DNA from: Coptodactyla brooksi
Lineage: Eukaryota; Arthropoda; Insecta; Coleoptera; Scarabaeidae
Direction of reading: 5' to 3'
DNA: 24,639 bases
NCBI GenBank assembly: GCA_033557675.1
Contig: JAWQRM010000295.1
Span: 1-24,639, forward strand
The notes under the pieces were generated by a model. The model was given only the letters and a program-made list of their open reading frames with translations, was not told the DNA's origin and did no database searches. Positions 1 through 9,600 of this stretch are shown in pieces; the stretch's first letter is position 1, and each line of letters starts with the position of its first letter. The translations under genes were made by a program, and so were the position numbers.

Positions 1-238
1 AAGCAGCATAACGAGTAGGACCTGGAGTCAATGTTATCACATTTTGTGAAGCAAGCCTTCCACTACGAATATTTGGTTCAGAACTCCATTGAATTTTTCT
101 ACCTTTAGAATACATCTTATTGCCTATGCACTCAACACTAGTGTCGTCATCTTCGTCATCTGAAGATAAATGTTCATTTTCAGAAACATGATCATCTTGT
201 TCAGAAGGTTCCTCGTCACTGGAACTATAATAATCATT
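1..238 (-). CDS. piggyBac-like transposase, N-terminal part (partial)
   Basis: This minus-strand frame stays open from 238 to the window edge, about 79 codons. It has an acidic, serine-rich start (NDYYSSSDEEPSEQDD, then SSDDEDD) followed by GRKIQWSSEP and NVITLTPGPTRYA. An acidic N-terminus, then a W-x-x-x-P segment and a GP motif before the DDE domain, is the usual layout of piggyBac-derived transposases. The catalytic aspartates would lie beyond the window. No in-frame ATG is visible at the 5' end: a TAG at 239-241 comes just before it. That TAG could be a splice acceptor, or the start may be mutated. It cannot be judged active or dead from this part alone. Confidence 0.7.
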
Positions 239-328
239 CTACAGCGACTTCACGCGATCTATGGATAAATAAACAGATTCAAACGTGTTCAAACATGTTA
301 ACCGATCAAATAATGTGATATTCTTACG

Positions 329-652
329 CGGGTCTTTTTCGACCCGAACAACTGCAGTGTTACATTTTCTGTTGAGCAATAATACGCTTGTTAAAAAATT
401 TTAAATTTCGTAGAAATGTACAGATCTACAAATAAAACAAAGTCATAAAATATTTAGGGTGTGCTACTTCAAATTTGGAATTTATAATAAAATTTCTATT
501 GGAATGGGTCAGAAAAGACCCAAAAAGCATAGGAAGGTTAGCTCTGCTGCGCTCCTCGGTTCAATATGATCCGAAACATAACAGAATATATTAATTTCGA
601 GCTATTCTTGACAATTCTCCTATACCTGTATGCATCGGGTCACTATGACCCG
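329..652. repeat. three GGGTC/GACCC subterminal hairpins of the piggyBac-like element
   Basis: CGGGTC (329-334) pairs with GACCCG (341-346) over a 6-base loop. TGGGTC (505-510) pairs with GACCCA (517-522) over a 6-base loop. CGGGTC (636-641) pairs with GACCCG (647-652) over a 5-base loop. All three lie between the transposase start and the transposon terminus. The last one is kept in the second terminus copy at 22626-22641. Subterminal repeats often bind transposase; that role is inferred here. Confidence 0.7.
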
Positions 653-979
653 AAGGTCTACAAGTATATGGTAAAAATAAGGAGAACAGCAGGGTTAAAC
701 CAAATACCAAATACTATCTCGGTTGATATGTCGGCCTCATTACAACAGAAAAAGTCTGTAAAGCAAAGAATATCGAAGCCTTTGTACTTAAGCAGCGACC
801 ATGGTATGTCAATCAGAAAGCAGTGGCGCCTAACTGTCTTCACTTTACCCAATGAAGATCGTTGCATGACTATGCTTTAATTCTGCTGCCTACATTTCCT
901 TCAAACTTTGAAGATACCCATAAAATAGTCTTTAAAGAAAACCACTGATTCTAACATTATTATCTGCTGTTTCTTGCAG

Positions 980-1105
980 TTGGAAGACGATAGCGATGAA
1001 GATCATCTTCCAGATTACCATGACGACGACAGCGACGAAGATGACCCCAGGGTCAGCATGAACAGGTTAGGTAAAGCATTCCGCATGGAAGTAATGGACG
1101 ATTAA
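980..1105 (+). CDS. terminal coding exon of an unidentified gene with an acidic C-terminus
   Basis: A strong 3' splice site (pyrimidine-rich TGCTGTTTCTTGCAG ending at 979) opens a frame of 41 codons ending in TAA at 1103-1105. The peptide starts LEDDSDEDHLPDYHDDDSDE and ends RLGKAFRMEVMDD. It is strongly acidic first and then mixed-charge. I do not recognise the family. The pattern of a clean acceptor, composition richer in GC than the flanks and a possible poly(A) signal 190 bases on suggests the last coding exon of a plus-strand gene whose body lies left of the window. The incoming codon phase is 0 if the leucine codon is complete. The gene is convergent with FAK, and the piggyBac-like element lies in its last intron. 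Confidence 0.55.
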   Translation: MEDDSDEDHLPDYHDDDSDEDDPRVSMNRLGKAFRMEVMDD

Positions 1106-1294
1106 CGCCTGAGGAGATGTCTAGTTCAGATTTTCCACATCAACTTAGTTTTACTTCAAGCAAATCCCCACACAAGATTGTTTCTCGCGGAAAAACTTCC
1201 AGAACGTATTTGTCAGATATTCAGAACTTTATTTCATTTGTAAATATCGTCCAAAACACTTTGCGAAAACAGTTTTACTAAAACCGAAAACAAA

Positions 1295-1300
1295 AATAAA
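1295..1300 (+). terminator. candidate poly(A) signal of the upstream plus-strand gene
   Basis: AATAAA lies 190 bases after the TAA stop at 1105. The region is AT-rich and further AATAAA copies follow (for example near 4860), so this is only the first plausible signal. Confidence 0.3.
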
Positions 1301-3730
1301 CTTTAGCGGAATGAAGGATGTAAAGATAGATTTCAACAGAACGGGACAGTAAACAGGAATACGATGAAGAATGAAGACGATGTGTCCATAAAAATGAGTG
1401 AAAAATAACAGTAAAATAATAAAGAAACCAAACTAGTCAATTCAATGAAACTTAGGTCGTATTTTTTGTACATACGCTATGGTCATCAAAAACAATTGAA
1501 AACACTGAAAAACAAAACAAAAAGAAGGAAGTCAAGCCCCAGGTTTCACATGTTTTTACGCCGAGATTACAAAAGGACTTTTTTAGTTTCCCAAAGAAAT
1601 AAAATCGAATGTATATTATTACAGTATTAATATATGCAGGGTACAATCGTAGAATGATTAATTAAAAAATAGAAAATTTTAATTACAAAATGTTAATTTG
1701 TACATTTATATACTTAGTGTTGAAAAATGAGAATAATACAGGTATTGTTAAAATTTATGCTAAAAATCTATTAAATTTAAATATAACACTACATTTGATG
1801 AGTACTATTCAAAATTGGTTTTAAAATTCTTCAAGAGTTAATCGATTTTTGTTAATTTAATAAGAATATATATATATATTTTAAGACTTAATGCCAAAGA
1901 GATTTAAAGGTGTGCCATTTTTTAAGTGTTGCTCTTCTGAATATGTTATGTATATTTTATTTGTTCATTCATTATACTATTTCTTTCGTGTGGTTTTTAG
2001 GAAAATAAAAGGGGTGATACAAAAAAAAATTCCAAAAAACAAACCAAAAATATTCGAATTAAAATGAAAGGAAAGAATTGTGTTACTAAGGAATTTAAAG
2101 TCTAGAGAAAACAATGTTATATAACCGCTAAGGGGGATTAAAAATCTGATTTTAACAAGTTTACAGTTACTATTATTTTGGTATACTTAGCCGTTATCAA
2201 ACATTTTGAATGTTATGAATTATTTTGGTTAATTGCAACAATTACCTATTAATCACAGAGTGCTTTTTCTATTTGAATTTTAGTTGTATTTATTTTTGCT
2301 TTAAAAAATACAAGAAATATAATGTTCGCGTAAGGTGTTTATGAGAAATCATAAATTAACTTTAACTTCAATAAATAAAACAGATTTTTTTAATAATTTT
2401 AATTATCCGTAAAGAAATGGGGATTTATAGAGTATTTAATGCTGATTCAGATCAAATTTAAATATATACTAGATAGATTTAAATTAAATTAAAATATGTT
2501 ATAAACGAAGAGTTTTGTGTTTTCGATAAAAGACTATTACTTATTATTACTTATATATTACTAAATTTTAAATTAAACAATTATAACTTTATTAGAATAT
2601 TATTTTATAAATGTTAGGGTTAATTAAAGCTTTGGGGATTTGAAGAAAAACCGAATATAAAATCAGTATTGTTAATCCACTAGCAGTTATGTATATACGG
2701 GGTGATTCTAAAAAAATGCTCTACACCAATATGAACCAGCCTGTATGATTAGTAATTTAGAAAATTTAACCTGTTGCATATCGTAGGTTTACAAATGAAA
2801 TAAAAGCTAAATTTATATCTATATCGAATACAACACTAAGAGGTTATTTTTACTTACCATAACACACTTAGGATATATACATGATAATGTGATTAGGGCT
2901 CAGATAAACTCTTGAAATAGTAACAACAATAACAAACTAATAGCAACAAATAAGTATTTATAAATTGGTTAAATACACACTTAAACAAAACGATAAATCA
3001 AAGGAGATACAGGTATCTTGTTTGTTCTAAAAAAACTATATAAAAAGTTAGTTTTAATAACTCATAGGTTACATAATGTTGTTTATAGATACTGTTATTT
3101 ATATAAATAACTCATCTATTTTTGCTCAATGTGGCTCAAATATTTCTGCGCTAAAACTTATTGGAAATAAAACACAGTGCAAAAAGGATTTTGTACAGAG
3201 CAATATTCTATACAGGATATTATTTAACCTATCCGAAAAATTATTCAGTCTATTCAAGAAACACGGAAAAGAAGTTGCTATACATATAGTTCCGTACAGA
3301 GAAAAGAAAAAAAAATACAAGGAATTAAATTTAAGGCAAAACAGAAACAAGCGAGAACCTTTGATAAGTGGTAGAATTGAATGTATAATACTATAAACAT
3401 TATATTAAGGTTTAGACACCTTGTGTAGAATAAACAAAAACATAACATTTCTTGTTATATATTTGTTTTTGATATTCCATTCCTCGTTTGTATGTAGAGT
3501 AGTAGATTTATTTCATTTCAATTGTTTTTCATAGTGTTATGTGATTTTTCATGCTTATTCTGTTGATCTATTAATTAAGTTATCTTTATTAGATTTTTAA
3601 AGGTGAAATTAAAAACCAGAGAACCCATGTGTGTCTTCCTTGGACAATATAATAATACTGTAATTATTTAAATTTTTTGTATACACTTTTGTCGGTAGCG
3701 TTTTCCTTTTATTCGAACAAAAAATAACGA

Positions 3731-3757
3731 AATATATATATATAATATATATATACA
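3731..3757. repeat. (TA)n microsatellite
   Basis: Alternating TA run with two small interruptions. Confidence 0.8.
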
Positions 3758-6090
3758 TAAAAATTATGGTTGTGCCAAGTTATCATATTTTCGACAACAT
3801 ACAGATCGAAGGAGATTAAAAAACTATTAACGTTTTACGATGAATTTATTTTATAAACATTACCGACAAAAAACACTGATAAAGAAAACATCGTTTAGAT
3901 GTTTTTTGTGATAGCATAACATAAAGCTTTTTGAATGTATTATTAATAATAACAAAAACTTTCTTAGTGAGGTTTTTCAGGAAAAAGAACTACATTAAAT
4001 TGTGCTTTTTAGGCATCTCTCTCTAAACGTGTTTACTTTTAAATGTATAATTGTTGTAAACATTCAATGTAATTTGCATTGCGGAAAAAATTAATATTAT
4101 ACGATCTTGTAAATAGTGTAAATAAATAAGTACTTATTATGATGAATATGGAGGAGAAAATACTCTAGATTAGATTCTTGGGCTTTTGAAGAACAAACGA
4201 CGTAAGCAGCAAAACAAAAAAAAACGAGGGAATTAGATGATATTAAACGAAAGAAAAATGTTAAACGTACAGAGCTTTTAAGTGAAAAAAAGTAAAAATA
4301 GAATTTAGGTTTACGAGTAAAAATTAGGTTTTTGCCTGTTTTAGGCGGATTGTTGTTATTAATCAATGTTTGACGAAAAACTGCCACGGATTAAGAAAAA
4401 ATTGTAGAAATCGCTGTATAACATTTATTATATTTGGTAGACTTGCAAAGGGGCAGTCGTAATAATTAATTATTAGAAATGTGTAAGTAGTACAGTGGCG
4501 AACAAAATTTTTCGTTAAACATATGACAAAAACTGTTTTTAATTATAATTGACGTTACTATACGATTTAGGTCAGTGAAAACAAACGAAGTATTAAGGAG
4601 GAGAAACAATAATTACACTTAAAATTAATTCAAAAACGAAACTACAAGTTCACTACAAGAGAAGTTGATGAATAAATTTAGATTCCCACACTAGAGTTTA
4701 TCGAAAACAAAAACTGTGTTGAGAAAAACGGCCTCTGTAATCGTCGCCAAGTAAAACCAAGAATTTGTTCCTGTAATTTATTATTTTTTACTCTTACGCA
4801 CTATTTTTTTTTATTAAGTATTGTGATGTTTTAAGGTGATACCTTCAACCGTCGGTGGTAATAAATAAAATTTTTAAGCACCTCAATTTTGTTTTTTCCT
4901 CTCAAACGTTTCCCCTCCTAAAATGTTTACTGACGTATTCCTTAAAATCGATGCAAACATTGCAATAACCAGTTATGAAGCATCATTGTAAAATAAATAA
5001 CACAGTTATTCCATATATTACATTGATAAATAAACGATTCAAAGACAACCATGCAATCCACCCAACCAAACATTCCAATGAATATTTTTTGTGTAAAATG
5101 TATAGGTATATGCTTGATATTAGAGATAGTTTAGTTTTGATAAAAACTAAATTAATAAAATATCATAATAAATTATCCTTATTGTGGTGCTCTGGATTAA
5201 CATGTATTTTCTATTCTAAAGGAAATAATGTTTCTTTTTTTCTTAATAAAATATCTTTCATGAATATCTGCCGTTTTTATTGCAAACGAATCATACAGAA
5301 ATAAAATAAAACACTCTCACAACATATACAATATAATACAAATACATTTGTGTACAAAAAAAGTAACTAGATCGTCACAATAAAACCTATAGCTCACTAA
5401 AACATAATCAGAACACACTCTTCATAAAGTCGCTGAATCGCGGTAGTAGTTGTCGATAAATAATAATTTACTTTATACTATCAGAAAAGTTGGTTGTTTC
5501 TCTTTTGTTCATTTATTTTTTAATACAATCAACTGATATGGTACAATTGTAGTTTCTTTTTTTAATTTTTGTACATGTTACGTAAAAAAACACTTGATAG
5601 GTTTCGTAATAATAAAATATTACAATATACAGTCTTATAAAAACAATCATAAGTTAAAGAAAATAATATTTTTGTTTTAAAAAAAAGCGCGGTACACCGA
5701 TACGCTAGATAATTTTGTAATCTTTCTCGTGTCAAATGTTGGTGTAAAATTCTAAAGCTAATGCTTTTTCTTTACATATTTTTGCTCCCTTATGTGTATA
5801 AGATTTTTCTTGTTTCAGTTTTTCCAAAACTTGTGTCCTATTCTTTCAAATGGTCTTCCTTTTCCTATTTATCGGTATACAGAGGCAACATGTATTTAGT
5901 TATGTATGTAGGGATTTATATAAATTATTATGCATATAGGGATTTATATAAATTATCGAACGAAAAAATAAATAAAATAGGTAAAGGGTACCTACGTATA
6001 AAATATTTTAAAAATTCAGGTCTGGTACAGCTTATGGAGTATTATATTTATATAATATAGTTGAGAACACAAAGTACAAAAGCGTACTAT

Positions 6091-6121
6091 AATGCGTACT
6101 ACAATGCATATAGTACGCATT
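6091..6121. repeat. perfect 11 bp inverted repeat near the FAK 3' end
   Basis: AATGCGTACTA (6091-6101) and TAGTACGCATT (6111-6121) are exact reverse complements around a 9-base loop. A further related copy, GCGTACTATAATG, precedes it at 6082. It lies between the convergent genes, about 65 bases beyond the candidate FAK poly(A) signal. Its role is unknown. Confidence 0.7.
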
Positions 6122-6140
6122 AATAAAGTAATATTTTTTT

Positions 6141-6160
6141 GTTATTATTATTATTATTAT
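6141..6160. repeat. (TTA)n microsatellite
   Basis: Six consecutive TTA/TAT units. Confidence 0.8.
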
Positions 6161-6186
6161 AGAGCAAAAATGGAATGTATCGAGTT

Positions 6187-6192
6187 TTTATT
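6187..6192 (-). terminator. candidate FAK poly(A) signal
   Basis: On the minus strand AATAAA lies about 165 bases after the FAK stop codon (6357-6359). It is the nearest convincing signal. Other AT-rich matches exist further on, so a longer 3' UTR is possible. Confidence 0.4.
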
Positions 6193-6356
6193 TTCATCCT
6201 ATTCGTAAGTTAAACAAATTGATTTATAACATTTGAAATATTTTCACAAGGACGCTACTTGTGGCTCTTACGATCTTTTTTATGACATTCTGGGAAGTAA
6301 ACGATGAGAAGCCGCACGTTAAGATTACAAGAACACTGTCAAATTAACAAGTTAGA

Positions 6357-6648
6357 CTAACTATCGACAATCTGCGTTGGACTAACGTTGGACGCTGCTG
6401 TCGTCGAACTGGATGAGACGTTCTGAGTGTAGACTGGGTACTGAACAAAAGTGCAACTAACTGGCTGAGGTAATTTTCCGTGGTATATGCTGCTCTCGTT
6501 TTCTTTGTCGAAAATTTCGCTTTGGTTGTTCGACTGGTTATTGGTCGGGAAAGGGTTTATCTGCGGATACTTCATACGCATCGCGTCGACCACATCCAAG
6601 AGATTCTTCGAATCCATCGCCAAGACATGAGCTGCACCTAACATACCT
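6357..6648 (-). CDS. Fak: FAK exon 13: last FAT helix, C-terminal tail and stop
   Basis: Residues 1236-1332. Acceptor TATTTATTGCAG|AGGTATG. GMLGAAHVLAMDSKNLLDVV aligns with vertebrate MLTAAHALAVDAKNLLDVI, the last FAT helix, which ends near residue 1262. About 70 residues follow (rich in Asn, Gln, Ser, Tyr and Thr; ending NVSPTQIVDS) before TAG at 6357-6359. Vertebrate FAK stops soon after this helix, so the tail is an extension whose role is unknown. Confidence 0.93.
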
Positions 6649-9600
6649 CTGCAATAAATAATAAAAAAAAATAGTGAATAATAGAAACATGCACCATAGT
6701 TGAGTTTGTGGGCATCAGTAAATATCCCTCATCTATTTTTCTAGAATTCTAGACCAGCTAAATAGAAATAATATTTCAATGGATTATAAAAAGAGTGATT
6801 CGGGAGATGTGTACAATAGTGAGACCACATCCTTAGTACAATTTGCATACTTTCGATATTCTGAATCCAGCGTAGTATTGCTGTACTGTTGAGCTAACTT
6901 CATTGCATTTACTAGTTCGGCCATGTCCTTGGACAGTACTTTATGTGCCAGTTCGACTTCTCTGTGAGCTGTCATAGGGAAAAAGGGAATTATGCTATCG
7001 ACGCTTGCTAATAGCGCCCTAAGCTCAAGACCGACTTCTTTGACATGATCTAAGTAGGCTTCAGCGTGAGACTGTTGGACACCTTGTGACAGCTTCATTA
7101 CTGCTTTTACCACGTGCGTCGTGCAGTCATAAACCTTGTCGTTCGATCGGTCCAGGTCAGCTGTCGGAGTCGGTTCAGCTCTCTACAGAATAAAAGCAAA
7201 TGTATAACTAGTAATACTTGGGCTTTTCTTTGTACCTTTGGTTTCTCGCGTTCATTATCAGAACTGGTAGTTGGAGTGGCAGATCTATCTTGCTTCGTAG
7301 AAACAGTCATCGTGCTAGTAGCTGAACCAGCTGGTGATTGATTTTTACTGCTAGATTGGGAATCGTTTCCACTCTGATGGCCATTACCACTTAATGACAT
7401 GCTACCTAAACTACTCGATAAGTTATGAGAATATGCATAACTGGACAACGGACTAGTGGGGACTGACACCAAAGAATGGGGATAGTCTGATGAAGAGTCA
7501 ACTTCGTGTGGAGCTGCAATACTCAACCTCTTTTTCTGTAAAGACAATGAACGAACATTATTTGGTTGTCTAAGTTATGATATAAACTGTCAAAGTTTTG
7601 ACAGAAATTGTCAATCTTTGACAGCAGCTATCAAACTTGGACAACAGCTGTCAAACTTCCATAGAAGCTGTCAAACTTTGACGGTAGCTGCCAAACTTTG
7701 ATTAAAACTTTACCAAATTTGTTTCGGTCTCAGCTAGCCATCTTTGGTCTTCCTCAGATTCTCTGAGTTGTTGCCGAAGTTTTTGTTCTATTATCAAGTT
7801 TTCCATATCCGTGTGGCAGGTCCGCGTAACGTTTTCTAATAGGAGATCCCCGTATATCGATTGTTGAGACGATGTGGACTGTAAAGTTTTGTGAAAAGGT
7901 ACCGTCAATTTTTTATAGTTTCATAAACAAGGGAATGAACGTTCAACACAGGATTGAATGCATAAATATGGCATTAAGTGATGAAAACCATGCACGATAA
8001 ATATTTGCGTGAAAAACAATCTTATCAACATTTAAATAACAGACTATGAGTATAAGGTGGGGCAATACTATTTGTAAATAATATGTAGAAAGAGGAAAGG
8101 GAACGAAGAAAGGAGGGAAATTGGTTGTTTAAATAGATCCAATTTGTTTTGAAGAAAGGTACAAATAGGCAATTAAAAACGCTATAAACATACAATCAGT
8201 AATCTTATCTGATATCTATAGCATTATATATTTTAACATCTTGTTAAATATATTTTGGCATGTTATAATTTAAGTTATTAAAAATATTATTACGAAAATC
8301 TAAATAAGTTAATTTACAATTAAATCAAGATCAAATAAATAAAAAAAGGAACATTATTAAAATTTTGGAAACAGCTATCTTCAGTTTATTTCTGAAGATA
8401 AAGCAAAGTATTATACTTGGTTCATTTTTTTTATTTAAAAAACACAGCTTTTGCCAATTAAAAAAATATATGTTATTATTATTTTTTAGACACATATTTT
8501 ATATAAACCATTCATGATCTACATAAATTTGAATTTTAGCTCAGATGGTAAGAGCACCTGTCGTGGAAGCAGAAGGTCGTAGGTTTGAATTCCATATAAA
8601 AGTCAATTTATTTTCTTGTTCCAATAAAAAGTGAAAAATGACTTATTTCAGATGTGGGGAAAATGTCCAAGGAAGAATAGCAAGTACATATAAAATATGT
8701 ATCCCCATTGGACAACAGCTTTCTGCCTGGTGTTTTCAAAATTATGTAAGTAACAATTACAGTAAAAAACAAATGATTTAATATATGAATTACTATACAA
8801 CTTTCTAACATTGCAGTTATCATTGGATTTAATTGTTAATATTATTGCTACCATACTTCTTGACAACTATTCCAATGTCTACTTAACAGTTCTCAATATT
8901 ATTAGGTGCTATATTGTGGTACAAATATATGTAATAAATGTAGTAAGAAATGTTTTTAATTGTTTATTTAAACTTCGAATTAAGCACTAATAAATGAAAT
9001 ACATTCACTGCAACCCACCAAGCATAGCTTCAAAAATGGTGCCCGATAATCAGCGTCATCTATATTAGAACCTCGAGAAGCTCTGGCTTAAGTAGTTCAA
9101 ATTTTTGGTACAGGGATTAGCTGTCTCTAAGTGATGTAATCACCAATCCTCTAAAATTACTGTTCATAAATAAAATGAACACACTATATATTGTAAAATA
9201 GTTGTAAATAATGAAAAGTTCAATGTGATGCAACTTTTATTTAAAACATTGTTTTCCAAAGAAAATAATAACAGAGTAAATATCCTTCATGAGCCACAGC
9301 ATTATATTTTTACTTTCTCTTAAGAGAAAGTACTGTATTCGTAAAAAAAGATGTCGAAATTTTGATGGATTTTGACAAATTAGGCTTTTTGTAGCCTACT
9401 TATGCTATTTTTGGTGGTTGGTCTGTCTGTCCGTCCGTCTCTAAGTCGTTTAATTATTGCCACATTAGACTAATTAAAACAATACTTTACATACAAGCTA
9501 ACTTTTTGTAATAAAATATATTTTTGTAATCTACATAAAATTGTGAGTAAAAAACTATAAGGATAGTACATGCTTAAGATTAACAGTTCGAGTTAATTTT

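Larger units (their letters stand above)
1..694 (-). mobile_element. piggyBac-like transposon, 5' terminal part, cut by the window edge
   Basis: The right boundary reads CAGCAGGG followed by TTAA at 695-698. On the minus strand this is TTAA then CCCTGCTGTTCTCC, the expected form for piggyBac superfamily elements (TTAA target, CCC-starting terminus). A diverged copy of the same terminus, also ending GGG-TTAA, lies at 22564-22687 and supports the boundary. Inward come three GGGTC/GACCC hairpins and then a minus-strand coding segment that resembles the N-terminus of piggyBac-like transposases. The element sits just upstream of the acceptor of a plus-strand exon at 980, so it is probably intronic. 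Its other end is outside the window, so I cannot tell whether it is complete. Confidence 0.75.
1106..6186. other. AT-rich region between two convergent genes
   Basis: About 5 kb between the stop of the plus-strand exon (1105) and the likely 3' end of FAK. I see no convincing coding exon: the short open frames (for example 3076-3396 and 4975-5304) have AT-driven composition and no recognisable domain. The region holds several AATAAA motifs, TA runs (1868-1880, 3731-3757), a transposon-end-like TATACGGGGTG at 2694, and two copies of TAGGGATTTATATAAATTAT near 5908 and 5937. Part of it is probably the 3' UTR of the plus-strand gene. Confidence 0.5.

Noticed and set aside
566..880. 104-codon plus-strand frame
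   Set aside because: It spans the piggyBac-like terminus, the GGGTC hairpin and the TTAA boundary, so it is a chance frame across a transposon junction.
3076..3396. 106-codon plus-strand frame in the intergenic region
   Set aside because: Low-complexity AT-rich coding with a same-size antisense frame; nothing recognisable.
7589..7709. CRISPR-like array
   Set aside because: The units are contiguous without unique spacers, in an animal intron.
8530..8602. Functional tRNA gene
   Set aside because: The acceptor and T stems do not pair and T33 is lost, so I call it tRNA-derived instead.
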